Shown: positions 20,782-31,285 of the stretch, piece after piece
How positions within the stretch are numbered: the first letter of the stretch is position 1
How the letters are laid out: every line of letters begins with the position of its first letter
Assembly: GCA_947184155.2 (NCBI GenBank)
Contig: CAMXCT020002646.1
Location: forward strand, 345,558 to 409,557
Direction: 5' to 3'
DNA: 64,000 nucleotides
Source: Cladocopium goreaui
Lineage: Eukaryota > Sar > Dinophyceae > Suessiales > Symbiodiniaceae
Notes under the pieces: model-generated
Seen by the model: only the letters and a program-made list of their open reading frames with translations
The model's database searches: none
What the model was told of the DNA's origin: nothing
Made by a program: the position numbers and the translations under genes

Positions 20782-22224
20782 TCAGCTCTGCGGAGGTACC
20801 ACCTTGCTGGCTTCGGCAACTCCTTTGCCTGTCTTCTCTTTCCCTGACCCTTTTTGCTTTCCCTTGGGCTGAGAGGAGGGGAAATCTTTTGGGAAAGGGG
20901 TCCAGGATCCTTTCCCCAACCCCGGGGCCCCTTTTAGTTGCCTCTGCAGCCTTGTCTCGGCCGTAAATTGTTTCTGGGCATACCGGGCTTCGCTGTCGGC
21001 TACCATACCCAGGTGATCTCGGGGTATGAGCTCGATCTGTTGGGCTAGGTTCGGATCCGACCCTTGCTGCATGAGCTCCAAGCTCTTCAAGCGTTGAGCG
21101 GCGAGATCGGCCGCTTTCAACACATCCCCCTCTATCAGTGTATCCAGCAACACTGAGAGGGTAACCATCTCCCGTTGGAGGCCTTTCGACCCTCCGCGGG
21201 GTGCCACGACCTGGCGGTAGTAGCGATGGAAGATCTTTAGGCTCTGAGGAGCTTCTCCAGTGGCTTCGGCCAAATTCTTCTTTGCTTCTTTCGCTGAAGC
21301 TCGGCAAAGATACCCCGGGAGCCGTTTTGCGATCACCCGTAGGCGATGTTCGGTACCCAGTCCTTCCTCGGAAGTTCCATTGGAACTTGATCCTTCCGTG
21401 CTGGGACTGCTCGAACTGCTCCCCTTTCTTTTTACCTTCAATTTTATTGGCTTCTTGTAGCCGGGATCCAGAGGGGTATCCTTGCAGCTCCATCGAGAAG
21501 CCTCCACCATCTTTTTTACCTTCTGTTTGCCTTTCAACTTTTTGGCCTTTGGGACTTGTTGCGCTTCTCCCAGCTCCCCTCCCATACCCAGATCTGGGGG
21601 AGGGGCTCCTGCTGTAGGAGCTGGTAGTCCCAGACCTCGAGCAGCTCGACGTAGGTCTTCGTTCTCGTCTACCCCTCTCTCTTGATCGGCGCAGTTGTCC
21701 ATCCATGGTAGGCGATCTGCACTGGTCACTTCTCGATACGAGAGTAAGTAACCTATACCTGGGGTAGTAAGTCTCTGCTCGGGAGAGCTCTTGATCTTTG
21801 AGAGGTACAGGAGAGGTGCCGGTGGAGGACTGGTTATGAGGAAGCTCCGCAACTGGTGCACTTGCGTTCCCAGCACTGCCAGTCCTACCCACCGCCCTTC
21901 GGAGTCCGTTGTATTCTCCTTCACAGTTCCATGAATCAGACCCTCCTCTCCTCCGTACCAAATTTTCATCAGGACTTTTTGACCCACCTTCAGATCTTCC
22001 TCTGACAGGGTTTCCACTTCTACCCATGACGCACCTTCCTCGACAGGAGATGGTGGGATTCTTCCACCCGGTCTTTTCAAGATACCGGTACTGGACAGGG
22101 CTTTAGCTTTCGCGTTAGGCCCCCTGACTCGCTTCGGTCTGGCCTGTATTACTGCAGCCGGGCGTCGAAGCTTCGGTGGCATCCGCCCAGTTTTCAACTC
22201 GCTCAGGCGCAACTTGGTCTGCAC
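20782..22224 (-). CDS. Gag-like protein of the DIRS-order element
   Basis: 480 residues. Basic N-terminus (PPKLRRPAAVIQARPKR), an acidic segment with KVGQKVLMKIWYG (about residue 80), a Lys/Ser-rich middle, and a helical C-terminal half with HRYYRQVVAPRG, VLLDTLIEGDVLKAADLAAQ and LIPRDHLGMVADSEARYAQK, a layout I associate with gag-like proteins of dinoflagellate retrotransposons. It likely packages element RNA. The end overlaps the pol frame, which is -1 relative to gag. I found no convincing slippery heptamer in the 20782-20880 overlap, so pol may start at its own ATG at 20725. Confidence 0.7.
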   Translation of the reverse strand: MQTKLRLSELKTGRMPPKLRRPAAVIQARPKRVRGPNAKAKALSSTGILKRPGGRIPPSPVEEGASWVEVETLSEEDLKVGQKVLMKIWYGGEEGLIHGTVKENTTDSEGRWVGLAVLGTQVHQLRSFLITSPPPAPLLYLSKIKSSPEQRLTTPGIGYLLSYREVTSADRLPWMDNCADQERGVDENEDLRRAARGLGLPAPTAGAPPPDLGMGGELGEAQQVPKAKKLKGKQKVKKMVEASRWSCKDTPLDPGYKKPIKLKVKRKGSSSSSPSTEGSSSNGTSEEGLGTEHRLRVIAKRLPGYLCRASAKEAKKNLAEATGEAPQSLKIFHRYYRQVVAPRGGSKGLQREMVTLSVLLDTLIEGDVLKAADLAAQRLKSLELMQQGSDPNLAQQIELIPRDHLGMVADSEARYAQKQFTAETRLQRQLKGAPGLGKGSWTPFPKDFPSSQPKGKQKGSGKEKTGKGVAEASKVVPPQS

Positions 22225-22714
22225 CCGATGCTCCCTCCGTAGACTCCGCTATTACAGTACCGGGCGGAGGGAGATCTTCACTGCGCGGAGGAGGAGCAGT
22301 AACCGACGAGCTGTCACTTTCCTCCTTCTCGTCCGCCTCCTTTGGCTTACCGCCGCCCTTGGCTTTTGCCTTGGCTCGCCTTTCTTCAATCTTCTTACCA
22401 ATGAATTGATCCCGAGCTTTCCCCTTGTTTTTCTTGGGCTTTGATCCCTCACTTGAGTATTGATAATCCCAAGAGGAATCCCAGCCCCAATTCCAGGGCT
22501 GTTGGCCCCAATAAGACCAGCCTTTACCTTTGTAGTAACCTTTCTGGTTTTTCCCAAGGTGCTTCCCTTTACCTTTACCCTTTGAAGAGGGCTGGGAAGG
22601 AGCGCCCTTTGCTTCCTCACCTAAGTCCTCTCTCTTCTCCTTATACTCCGCAGAGCGGGGAGGAGAAGGAGGCTCGGGCACCCGAGCTGAAGAGCTAGCC
22701 CCTTTCAGGATCAC
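22115..22714 (-). CDS. Basic Lys/Gly-rich ORF of the DIRS-order element
   Basis: 199 residues with KGKGKGKHLGKNQKGYYKG, WGQQPWNWGWDSSWDYQY and an Arg/Lys-rich segment, then an acidic Ser-rich tail. No zinc knuckle. The composition suggests an RNA-binding N-terminal gag partner. The frame is open upstream of this ATG to about 22860, where it meets the frame of the preceding ORF, so the two may be one protein joined by a frameshift or splice. It overlaps the gag-like ORF start by 110 nt. Confidence 0.55.
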   Translation of the reverse strand: MILKGASSSARVPEPPSPPRSAEYKEKREDLGEEAKGAPSQPSSKGKGKGKHLGKNQKGYYKGKGWSYWGQQPWNWGWDSSWDYQYSSEGSKPKKNKGKARDQFIGKKIEERRAKAKAKGGGKPKEADEKEESDSSSVTAPPPRSEDLPPPGTVIAESTEGASGADQVAPERVENWADATEASTPGCSNTGQTEASQGA

Positions 22715-22845
22715 CTCCTTACTCCCCTTGGGTGGAGGAGGAGGAGGCGCCGAAGGGCCGTCTTTTCCTCGCAGCTGAGGAACCCAACCGGACTTCTTAT
22801 CCGGAGGCTGCTCCTCCTTGATCTCCTTCTTTTCAGGCTCCTTTT

Positions 22846-23349
22846 CTAACCCTTCACTATGAGGGGGTGTTCTCTCCTCTTGCTTTGGGCTAAATCGCTC
22901 CCTCTCCTGTCACGAGATACCTCGCGAGGTGAGGGGGAATGGTGTCGCCTCCTCTCACGTCTATGCGACTGAGGAGACTGACTGTGTTCTGGTTTGGGAG
23001 ATCGGGTAGGAGGCCTTCGTTGGCGCCTCCTGTCCCGCGATCGATCCGAATGCCTTCTCTTTGAAGTACGCTCTCCTGGGGATCCTTGAGAGCGAAGTTC
23101 CTCCCCTGGTCCTGGGAGTTCTCCTCTTGTATTTGTATCCCGAGGAGCAATGAAGCTACTCCTTCCGCCAACTGGAGCGAGGAGTACCTTCGAAGTGAGG
23201 ATTCCGAGGATGCTGGCTAACTGCTCAGCTGTCCTATCGTAATCCTCCTCAGTAAACCCAGGCTGACCCGATACCTGGGTTAATGCCACACACAGGTATG
23301 AAGTTTCGTGGGAGAAGGTTTTTTTGTGGGATATGCGTTCGGACCTCAC
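22846..23349 (-). CDS. Arg/Ser-rich first ORF of the DIRS-order element
   Basis: 167 residues. The N-terminal part (GFTEEDYDRTAEQLASILGI) looks like a small globular segment. The C-terminal part is Arg/Ser/Pro-rich with RS and SP repeats (SKRRHSDRSRDRRRQRRPP). It ends at TAG near 22846, where another frame continues into the next ORF. RS-type tails suggest RNA binding, but the family is not recognised. Confidence 0.45.
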   Translation of the reverse strand: MRSERISHKKTFSHETSYLCVALTQVSGQPGFTEEDYDRTAEQLASILGILTSKVLLAPVGGRSSFIAPRDTNTRGELPGPGEELRSQGSPGERTSKRRHSDRSRDRRRQRRPPTRSPKPEHSQSPQSHRRERRRHHSPSPREVSRDRRGSDLAQSKRREHPLIVKG

Positions 23350-23875
23350 TTTAGGTTACCGGGAGGCCTCAGAAGCGTACCAAAGTGTCATGTTGAAATG
23401 GAAGGTACACAAGAACGCATATCAAGCGTTCCAGCTACTTGTCCTGGCTCAAGCCCTGTACCAAACATAAATATGTATGCTATATGTCATATTGCTCTTC
23501 CATTCGATGGGTGAAAACCAGCAAACAGGCAAAAAAAAACGGTGGTCGCGACATGAGACCCAAACCCGGCAAATCTTCAGCAATCTAACTTTTCACCAGT
23601 CGGATCAGAATGTATGCCAGACAGAACGCCAAAACTTTTGCCAGGTAAAATTTGCAAAAGATTTGCCAGATAGAACGCCATATTTGATGCCAGATAGAAC
23701 GCCCGAAGCGACACCAGAAGAAATTACATATATATAATAGAATGCCAGAATGTATGCCAGGGTTTATGTGACGGGGGGGTCGGTCGAAGCAAAGAATTGT
23801 TTTAAGTCTTTGTTTGTTGTTTTCGGTCTTTCGGTTTTGTTTATTTCTCAATAAGCGTATGTTTTTTCTCAATTT

Positions 23876-24135
23876 GATCACAATCAGAAAATTCTGATTG
23901 TGATCAGAAAATTCACTCAATAAGCGTTCTTTTTTCTCAATTTGATCACAATCAGAAAATTCTGATCACAATCAGAAAATTCTGATTGTGATCAATAAAA
24001 ATTCACTCAATAAACGCGTTTTTTTTCTCAATTTTGCATCAAAAATAAGCAAAATTGAGAAAAAAAACGCTTATTGAGTGAATTTTCTGATCACAATCAG
24101 AATTTTCTGATTGTGATCAGAAAATTCTGATTTGC
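23876..24135. repeat. Large imperfect hairpin region
   Basis: The arm TTCACTCAATAAACGCG, T-rich stretch, then CTCAATTTTGC (about 24001-24037) is mirrored by GCAAAATTGAG, A-rich stretch, then CGCTTATTGAGTGAA (about 24049-24087). Further inverted GATTGTGATC/GATCACAATC pairs surround it. Confidence 0.8.
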
Positions 24136-24139
24136 ATTT

Positions 24140-25385
24140 TTTTTGGATCACAATCAGAAAATTCTGATCAATCAGAAAATTCTGATCACAATCAGAAAAT
24201 TCTGATCACAATCAGAAAATTCTGATCACAATCAGAAAATTCTGATCACAATCAGAAAATTCTGATCGCAATCAGAAAATTCTGATCACAATCAGAAAAT
24301 TCTGATCACAATCAGAAAATTCTGATCGCAATCAGAAAATTCTGATCACAATCAGAAAATTCTGATCACAATCAGAAAATTCTGATCACAATCAGAAAAT
24401 TCTGACACAATCAGAAAATTCTGAAAATTCTGATCACAATCAGAAAATTCTGATCACAATCAGAAAATTCTGAAATCAGAAAATTCTGATCACAATCAGA
24501 AAATTCTGATCACAATCAGAAAATTCTGATCACAATCAGAAAATTCTGATCACAGATCAGAAAATTCTGATCACAATCAGAAAATTCTGATCACAATCAG
24601 AAAATTCTGATCACAATCAGAAAATTCTGATCACAATCAGAAAATTCTGATCACAATCAGAAAATTCAGAAAATTCTGATCACAATCAGAAAATTCTGAT
24701 CACAATCAGAAAATTCTGATCACAATCAAAAAATTCTGATTTGCAGGATAACAATCAGAAAATTCTGATCACAATCAGAAAATTCTGATCACAATCAGAA
24801 AATTCTGATCGCAATCAGAAAATTCTGATCGCAATCAGAAAATTCTGATCACAATCAGAAAATTCTGATCACAATCAGAAAATTCTGATCACAATCAGAA
24901 AATTCTGATCACAATCAGAAAATTCTGATCGCAATCAGAAAATTCTGATCACAATCAGAAAATTCTGATCACAATCAGAAAATTCTGATCGCAATCAGAA
25001 AATTCTGATCACAATCAGAAAATTCTGATCACAATCAGAAAATTCTGATCGAAAATTCTGATCGCAATCAGAAAATTCTGATCACAATCAGAAAATTCTG
25101 ATCACAATCAGAAAATTCTGATCACAATCAGAAAATTCTGATCACAATCAGAAAATTCTGATCACAATTCTGAGAAAATTCTGATCACAATCAGAAAATT
25201 CTGATCACAATCAGAAAATTCTGATCACAATCAGAAAATTTCTGATCACAGAAAATTCTGATCGCAATCAGAAAATTCTGATCACAATCAGAAAATCCTG
25301 ATCACAATCAGAAAATTCTGATTTGCATTTTTTTGGATAACAATCAGAAAATTCTGATCACAATCAGAAAATTCTGATTCTTGAT
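24140..25385. repeat. 20-bp tandem array (GATCACAATCAGAAAATTCT)
   Basis: About 1.25 kb of head-to-tail GATCACAATCAGAAAATTCT units, with a GATCGCAATC variant at several sites and some partial units. Every full unit holds a GATC. It lies in the 5' leader of the DIRS-order element. There is no coding role; the long interruption-free regularity suggests recent expansion. Confidence 0.95.
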
Positions 25386-25656
25386 GTTCAAGTTGGAGGC
25401 TTAAGGTTCAAAACCTGTAGAATCAGAAATGTTCGGATACAAATGGCCAATAAGCGTTCCAAAGTCACAAGTCACCAAAAACAAACGAACAATGCATCAG
25501 AAAAACCACTTGATAGTATAGAAACGCTTATAGCAATGCCACGATCAGAATTTTCTGAAAACCAGCTCGCGCGAAACTCCATACACACAGGCGGCAAAGT
25601 CTGCAGGCTTTGTCCCTCTCTGACGTCCACCTCTTACAATGTTCACAAACGTCCAT

Positions 25657-25723
25657 GAGAGACAAGCCACGCTGTGAGCAAAAAAGGGCCGAGCGTAAAT
25701 CCTAAAACTGGAAGCCAGAAACT
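25657..25723. repeat. Split repeat A1 (67 bp), 5' end of the DIRS-order element
   Basis: Identical in sequence to 16165-16231. The host inverted-repeat element resumes at 25724. Confidence 0.9.
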
Positions 25724-25782
25724 GGGAAAACTCACTATTTCTATGGCCATGTTCTATAGCTATGTTACTTTACCGGAGGGTA
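25724..25782. repeat. Family 1 element, right half, split by the DIRS-order element
   Basis: GGGAAAACTCACTATTTCTA ... GCTATGTTACTTTACCGGAGGGTA completes the copy that begins at 15889. Confidence 0.85.
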
Positions 25783-26078
25783 ACAACTATGGCATAAGTA
25801 TGGCATAATTATCCCATCATATAATCCCAAATTATCATAATTATTAATTATCCTAAAATAACCATGAGAAATCATAAGAATGTAACTGCTGGCCTTGAAC
25901 TATGGCATAACTACTCAATAACTGGCAGGGATTTGGGGGTGAGATTGATTTATATTGACGGAATCATTTTGGGATTTCCACTGAGTTGACGGGGGATCCC
26001 CAGTCGTCATCCAGTCGACTTGGAGGATAATTTGGAGGTACCGACACTCCCAACTGTGACCCACAAGATCTTACCTTT

Positions 26079-26189
26079 TACCCTCCAGTAAATTAACAGT
26101 TCGACCCTGGCAGACAGGGGTTGGAAGACTAGTGAAACCACTATAAATGGGTGATTTTCAGAGTCCAACTGTTAATTTACCAAAGGGTA
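26079..26189. repeat. Family 1 inverted-repeat element (variant)
   Basis: TACCCTCCAGTAAATTAACAG and CTGTTAATTTACCAAAGGGTA termini. The interior (CAGGGGTTGGAAGACTAG) matches in inverted form the copy at 54597-54690, defining a subfamily. Confidence 0.75.
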
Positions 26190-26477
26190 CTTCTTCATCG
26201 ACGAAAATTCAACCACTAATTGTGCAACCTTTCAGTCGCTTGTGGTTTACCTGTGTCTCACCATGTGCGAACAACACCATTCTTGCTGCACTATTCAGAG
26301 AAACACACAATAATTTGTGCAGCACACCCAGCCTTCGCTTTCAGGAATCCAGTCCTGCACAAACATCATTGGCACGATTCAGCAGGTAAACAGTCACACA
26401 AGAATCCTTCAGCCTTCATTCTCAAGCCTTTCTCCCAATTCTCTACCTTTAGTTGTTTAGTTTGTAGAGCTGCCAGC

Positions 26478-26672
26478 ATGAGCAAGATCTAATGGTCCCT
26501 GGTTCCATGCGATCTGAGGCAGATCGGCTCGCCCATCCTCAACCGTGACAAGATCTGAAAGATGTGCGCGCTGGATCTTCTTGTTCACCGCCCAGTAAAT
26601 CCTGGCACCACTCGTAAGTTGGAGGACCCCACAACAAGTTCCAACTGGTGGTTGTGTCTGTAAAGGTTCACC
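26478..26672 (-). CDS. Candidate exon, unknown protein
   Basis: The minus-strand frame VGEPLQTQPPVGTCCGVLQ, then SGARIYWAVNKKIQRAHLS and DLVTVEDGRADLPQIAWNQ has balanced coding-like composition in a GC-richer island. Borders are undetermined. The family is not recognised. Confidence 0.4.
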
Positions 26673-26949
26673 CACTTTGATGTCATTAACGTGTTACTAA
26701 CACATATCACCCAAACAAGGCGCTGCCGAATCGAACCGTCTCAAAATGACCCAGCCGAAATTGTGGTTCAATTGGGGCTCCACATTCGTCGCCATGACCA
26801 CATCTACATTATTTCTATCAGATCCTAGAAGGAACATATGATTCTTTGTTAAAGCAAGTGTAATTCAGATTGTCATGTTCAGATTGGAATCTTGCGATTC
26901 ACGCATTCATACTCACATTGATTATTCTCATTCATTCATATCCACATTG

Positions 26950-26967
26950 ATTATAATAATGATTATC

Positions 26968-27001
<34 letters not shown>

Positions 27002-27005
27002 TATT
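26950..27005. repeat. TA microsatellite
   Basis: TATATATATATGTATATATA simple sequence; similar short tracts at 27180 and 27480. Confidence 0.85.
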
Positions 27006-27539
27006 TACAAATATTTCAACAAAAAAAATGATACCAATAATAATTCACAAGTTTCAAACCAGGGCAGGGTCACATGGCATTTGGCAAATCGATGGCGACT
27101 CCATATGGATTGGCGAGGCCACTTCGATAGATCCTCAGCCAGGACGTTGCATGAAACCATGGGTTTTAACCCTGAAATATGTATATATATATATATCCAT
27201 AAAAGATTTCTAGTAGGTGTTTTTTCTTAAATTTGGGATCAAGCAAAATCTTAGTCAGTTGGGAATCTGAATCCTCCTCCGTCGCTGACACCCCTCTAGG
27301 GATCCAACTCTAAATCGGTGCCATTCAAGGTGCATCGCATGATGCGATGCTGCCACGGTTCGGACCAATAAACTTTCATTTCATCCACCTTGGAGCTTTG
27401 GAGCTGAATGAACTGGGGGACTTTCACAAAAAATTAACAGCCCTCCTTTAAATGTTCTGTGTGTATATGTGTATATGTGTGTATATATATGTGGATATAT
27501 ATATAGATGTACATAAACAATTATGTGGTTTACTGACTT

Positions 27540-27715
27540 AGTAGGTGAATCATCGAACTAAATGGGCGATGTTCCATAGCTATGTTAGTTTACCAGAGGG
27601 CACCATCTGGAAATTTAACATAGCCATGGAAAATCCCTTATAAATGGAGGTTTTAATGGGAAAATCATCCATAAATGGACCATGTTCCATAACTATGTTA
27701 GTTTACCAGAGGGTA
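27540..27715. repeat. Family 1 half copy plus full copy
   Basis: A right half ending GTTTACCAGAGGG (27540-27600) abuts a full copy (27601-27715) that starts CACCATCTGGAAATTTAACA and ends GTTTACCAGAGGGTA. Confidence 0.75.
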
Positions 27716-27863
27716 ACTCCCAATTGATGACCATTTTAATGGGGACAATGATGATAAAGCAGGGTATGGAACTGCGTTTTCAAACACCGGCACGGCACGG
27801 TCACAGAGCTTTTCACATGCAGGGACAGCTACAACAACTTCCCGCTTCATGGTCAGTATATTT

Positions 27864-27961
27864 CTGGTTGGTGGTTTCAACCCCTCTGAAAAATATTGGT
27901 CAGTTGGGATGATTATTCCCAAAATATGGAAAAATAAAAAAAGTTCCAAACCACCAACCAG
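27864..27961. repeat. Family 4 inverted-repeat element
   Basis: CTGGTTGGTGGTTTCAACCC at the left and GGTTCC-type CCAAACCACCAACCAG at the right. The termini begin CTG|GT and end AG. Confidence 0.85.
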
Positions 27962-28149
27962 ATTTGATACATCTACTTGAGCAGTGCATCTCTGTGCATC
28001 CAGACTGACTGCTGCCGAGTCGGCGTCAGCATCAGCAACACCAACCTCAAGCTGCCCAGGTATCTTGGGACACGTGGGTCCCAGGATGGCTGATCCTCCG
28101 AGGCATGTTTCATAGAAAAACATGAAAAAGCCATTGGATTTTGGGGAAC

Positions 28150-28272
28150 ACACTCTGGCAATTTAACAGTTTGCAAACTTGAAAATGGCCCAGTCGAAAT
28201 AATGGATGACTACCCATGAAACATGGGTGGATCTTTCCAGTTCGTTATGTCAACGTTTACCAGGCCGGGTAT
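28150..28272. repeat. Family 1 inverted-repeat element (CCGGGTA variant)
   Basis: Left CACTCTGGCAATTTAACAG, right GTCAACGTTTACCAGGCCGGGTA. The interior GGCCCAGTCGAAAT is shared with 3414, 35761 and 49863. A lone right end recurs at 28388-28402. Confidence 0.75.
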
Positions 28273-28849
28273 ATCATAGATTCATAGATCTATAGTATAT
28301 CATTATAGATATCTATATCATGGATGGTATACACTATATATATCTATATATATATATCTAGTTGTTATAAACATGGTATATCTATGATACCAGGCCGGGT
28401 ATATCATTTCTTGGGAGAACCAAAGCTTGACAGGGCTTGGATGTCTTGGAAGGATTGAACCATCCTGGGGATGTCCAGTGATACGTACTGTCCGGAGATG
28501 TTAAATTGCTGTAGGTGAAATGACCCTAAACCCGAAAAAAACGGGATGAACTGCTAAGAGATCTAGAACTTCAAAATAGTCAAAATATTGTCAAAATAGG
28601 TGGTCATACCCCAAAATGGTTCTCTGAATTGTGAAAGCTATGATCAATCATGGGATTTGGATGGATTTGGGAGCTCATTTTTTGAAACGAAAAGAAACAA
28701 GCTGTAGTCGTTGAAAAAATCCCAACTCCTAAAACACAAAGCTGGCTTGTTGGGCAAAGTTGGGAAACCCATTCCCAAGCCTAATTACCACTGGAAAATT
28801 TTGCAAAGTTGAATTCCCTCTACAGTTTGCAAGTCTAACGCAAGTTGGT

Positions 28850-28985
28850 TTCCAGTGGTTTCATCCTCAGCATTTGCTCTCGACGTGTCGATTCTCAGGT
28901 GCCAACAGAGTAACATGGCCTCTGCAGCACCAAAAATGGTCCGAAGCCCGATGCAACACTCATCCCCATGTGGATTCTCTTCCAA
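28850..28985 (-). CDS. Possible exon, unknown protein
   Basis: The minus-strand frame around FGAAEAMLLCWHLRIDTSRA, then NAEDETTGNQLALDLQ is coding-like, but there is no domain and no clear border. Evidence is weak. Confidence 0.25.
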
Positions 28986-29295
28986 AAATATTTCATGAGA
29001 TATCCCTATATATCAAATGATCGGGAACAACAATAAACCATTTGGTTGACACCATTTACCAGAAATATTACATACCAGAAGGTGTCATGAAATATCACTA
29101 CAACTCACTAAATAAAATGGATAAAAGTAAAATAGTTGGCTTAAAGAATTCACCAATTGTTTGACCTTTCGCCAGAAAGTCGGCTGTGTTACCAGCCTCG
29201 CATAAAGGCACCAAGCAGAGCCGCCTGGAGGACGTCGTCTCGTCTTCATCACTGATAGATGATATATGGATATGTTATGATTTGCAATGATTTGT

Positions 29296-29394
29296 TACAG
29301 GATGGTGCCCCCCAGTTATAAGTTGGTTTATAAAGCCCATGAAAACTATAGTTATATCTACCATAAACCATAGTTAAATGGTTTATAAACCATT
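29296..29394. repeat. Family 3 inverted-repeat element, partial
   Basis: TACAGGATGGTGCCCCCCAG start and the family 3 core, but the right terminus is missing. Confidence 0.75.
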
Positions 29395-29477
29395 TGTAAT
29401 GATTTGTTATGATTATATATAAATATATCATGACATAGCTGACATAGCATGAGAATTATAGATCAGTATTGATATAT

Positions 29478-29648
29478 ATATATATATAGAGAGAGAGATA
29501 CAGAGATATGTCTAGAGATAGGCGTATTACAGATATATTATAGATATATTATAGACATATGTTATAGATATATTATAGATATATTATAGACATATATTAT
29601 AGATGTATTGTAGATATATTATAGACATATTATAGGTATATATTGTAT
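29478..29648. repeat. ATAGATATATTATAGACATA minisatellite
   Basis: Irregular tandem repetition of ATAGATATATTATAGACAT after a TA/GA tract. Confidence 0.85.
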
Positions 29649-29755
29649 TACCCTCTGGTAAACTAACACAGCCATGGAAAATCACCATCTTTAATAGGTA
29701 AATCAACTATTTCTATGGGCCATGTTCAATAGCTATGTTAAATTACCAGAGGGTA
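29649..29755. repeat. Family 1 inverted-repeat element
   Basis: TACCCTCTGGTAAACTAACA and GCTATGTTAAATTACCAGAGGGTA termini. Confidence 0.85.
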
Positions 29756-29761
29756 ATATAT

Positions 29762-29872
29762 ATCTGGGTAAATTACAATGTTTCACTAACCTGAAATATA
29801 TTGGGATGATTCCTCTTACTAACCATGATTCCAGTGAGGGAGAACAGTGAGGTCGTTATAATTTACCCAGAT
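29762..29872. repeat. Family 5 inverted-repeat element
   Basis: ATCTGGGTAAATTAC at the left and TAATTTACCCAGAT at the right, with the CACTAACCTGAA and ACCATGATTCCAG internal blocks. Confidence 0.85.
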
Positions 29873-30390
29873 ATATATATGTATATACTATATATGATCA
29901 ACCCTTGGATGACCTATCCCTTTCCTGCCATGAATTTCCTTCGGCCTTGGTACCCAGAAACTCCACCCTCTATCCAGGTATTCCAGGTCCAGCTCGGCAC
30001 CTGGAGGGCGACCCAAATGGTTAAGAGTTTAGTGGATCTTTACAGGATTTTACTGGAATTTAGCGGATTATTGCATGATGTGACTGGAATTTTACTGGAC
30101 TTTTTAGGATATTTTTTACATGATTTGACTCTTCTTAATCGTATTTTAACGGATTTTGGTCGCTTCTCTGGGATGCTCCTGACGCCGGAAAAAAGCGCCT
30201 GCTAAGAGTGGCACATCTGCCTTGACGCAAGCAGGGTACTGAGGGTACTGATGAGGTGGACCCCATGACCATCCATGACCACATACTCTAAAAATATGTC
30301 AGAATCATAATCATAGCATAGCCATAGCCATAGCCCCATAGCCATTCGAATGTTGAAAATCATCCATGATCCTCAAGATTCCTCAATGTC

Positions 30391-30500
30391 TGTCTATGCC
30401 TGTCTATGCCTGTCTATGCCTGTCTATGCCTGTCTATGCCTGTCTATGCCTGTCTATGCCTGTCTATGCCTGTCTATGCCTGTCTATGCCTGTCTATGCC
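30391..30500. repeat. Decamer minisatellite TGTCTATGCC x11
   Basis: Eleven consecutive perfect TGTCTATGCC units, followed by TATGCC. The 10-bp period gives open frames in more than one frame (VYACLCLSMP), which are not taken as coding. Confidence 0.95.
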
Positions 30501-30809
30501 TATGCCCATCAATCATCAAGCATCGTTTTGTGTCATTTCCTCACCTTGATGTGGAAGTCCGGCCACACCAAGTCGCCACTCTAAGCTACACAGCTGGGCC
30601 CACATGCGCCGAAGCACCAATGAGCTAAGGGTGTCACTGGGGGAAATTGAAAATCAAATATATGAGATTTGTATAGATGTGTGGCTATCAAATCTTAAGA
30701 TACATCAAATAGCTAGAGTCCTAGAGCAATCATGTCTGATCATACCTCCTCTTGCTCTATCGGCATATCCAAAGTTTATCCAAGGCATCTAAAACGTGAG
30801 CAAGTTAGA

Positions 30810-30919
30810 CTGGTTTGTGGTTTGAACCCCTCTAAAAAATGATGGAGTTCGTCAGTTGGGATTCTGACATTCCCAATATATGGAAAGTCATAATCCATTC
30901 ATGTCAAACCACCAACCAG
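30810..30919. repeat. Family 4 inverted-repeat element
   Basis: CTGGTTTGTGGTTTGAACCC at the left and AAACCACCAACCAG at the right. Confidence 0.8.
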
Positions 30920-31164
30920 TAGATGTAGAGCAAGGAAGAACCGTCATCCGTGGATGCCAAGTTTGACTCGTTTCGATCAACAGAAGAAAGAAACACTACT
31001 CTGAATTCGGACCAAGAAGTGCGCAGCACTTTGTTACTATTCAGAACAGAAGTGTTCTTAGTGCTTCAAGTTTACACATTGAATGTGTTTAATCCAAATT
31101 AATTAATCATAATTAATGTTTAATCCAGATTTCATGTTATTAAAAAAAAAAACATTATCCAAAA

Positions 31165-31285
31165 ATTATCCCAGCTGGTGACAGCATCGCCGGATCACCC
31201 CCATCTCCTCAACACTCCAGGTATGACCTTCTGGAAGACCAATACGACGCAGGGCCTCCGCGAATTTGACATTGCAAGAGGAGCG
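31165..31285 (-). CDS. Candidate exon, unknown protein
   Basis: The minus-strand frame CNVKFAEALRRIGLPEGHTW, then SVEEMGVIRRCCHQLG has coding-like composition and amphipathic helices. One of several minus-strand candidates from 31.1 to 33.6 kb that may belong to one gene. The family is not recognised. Confidence 0.45.

Larger units (their letters stand above)
15939..25723 (-). mobile_element. DIRS-order tyrosine-recombinase retrotransposon (Ngaro/PAT-like) with DNA methyltransferase
   Basis: A complete ~9.8-kb element on the minus strand. In element orientation: 67-bp repeat A1 (25723-25657), a ~2.3-kb leader with a 20-bp tandem array, basic/gag-like ORFs, pol with RT, RNase H and an inserted C5-methyltransferase, a tyrosine recombinase, then B1 (16434-16231), A2 (16231-16165) and B2 (16142-15939). 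This A1-ORFs-B1-A2-B2 order is the split-direct-repeat layout of PAT/Ngaro-type elements, which integrate by tyrosine recombinase through a circular intermediate. No target-site duplication is seen, as expected for that mechanism. The family 1 inverted-repeat element on both sides is one interrupted copy. Retrotransposons carrying cytosine methyltransferases have been reported in dinoflagellates, so the class is known. Confidence 0.9.

Noticed and set aside
20782-22027. N-terminal 400 residues of the longest pol frame as a real RS-rich protein
   Set aside because: The overlapping gag-like frame looks like the true product; kept only as a low-interest dual-coding question.
24140-25385. CRISPR-like array
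   Set aside because: Units are contiguous 20-bp tandem repeats without unique spacers, in a eukaryotic genome and inside a retrotransposon.
30350-30628. Cys/Leu/Ser-rich repetitive open frames
   Set aside because: They are translations of the TGTCTATGCC decamer array, open in two frames at once.
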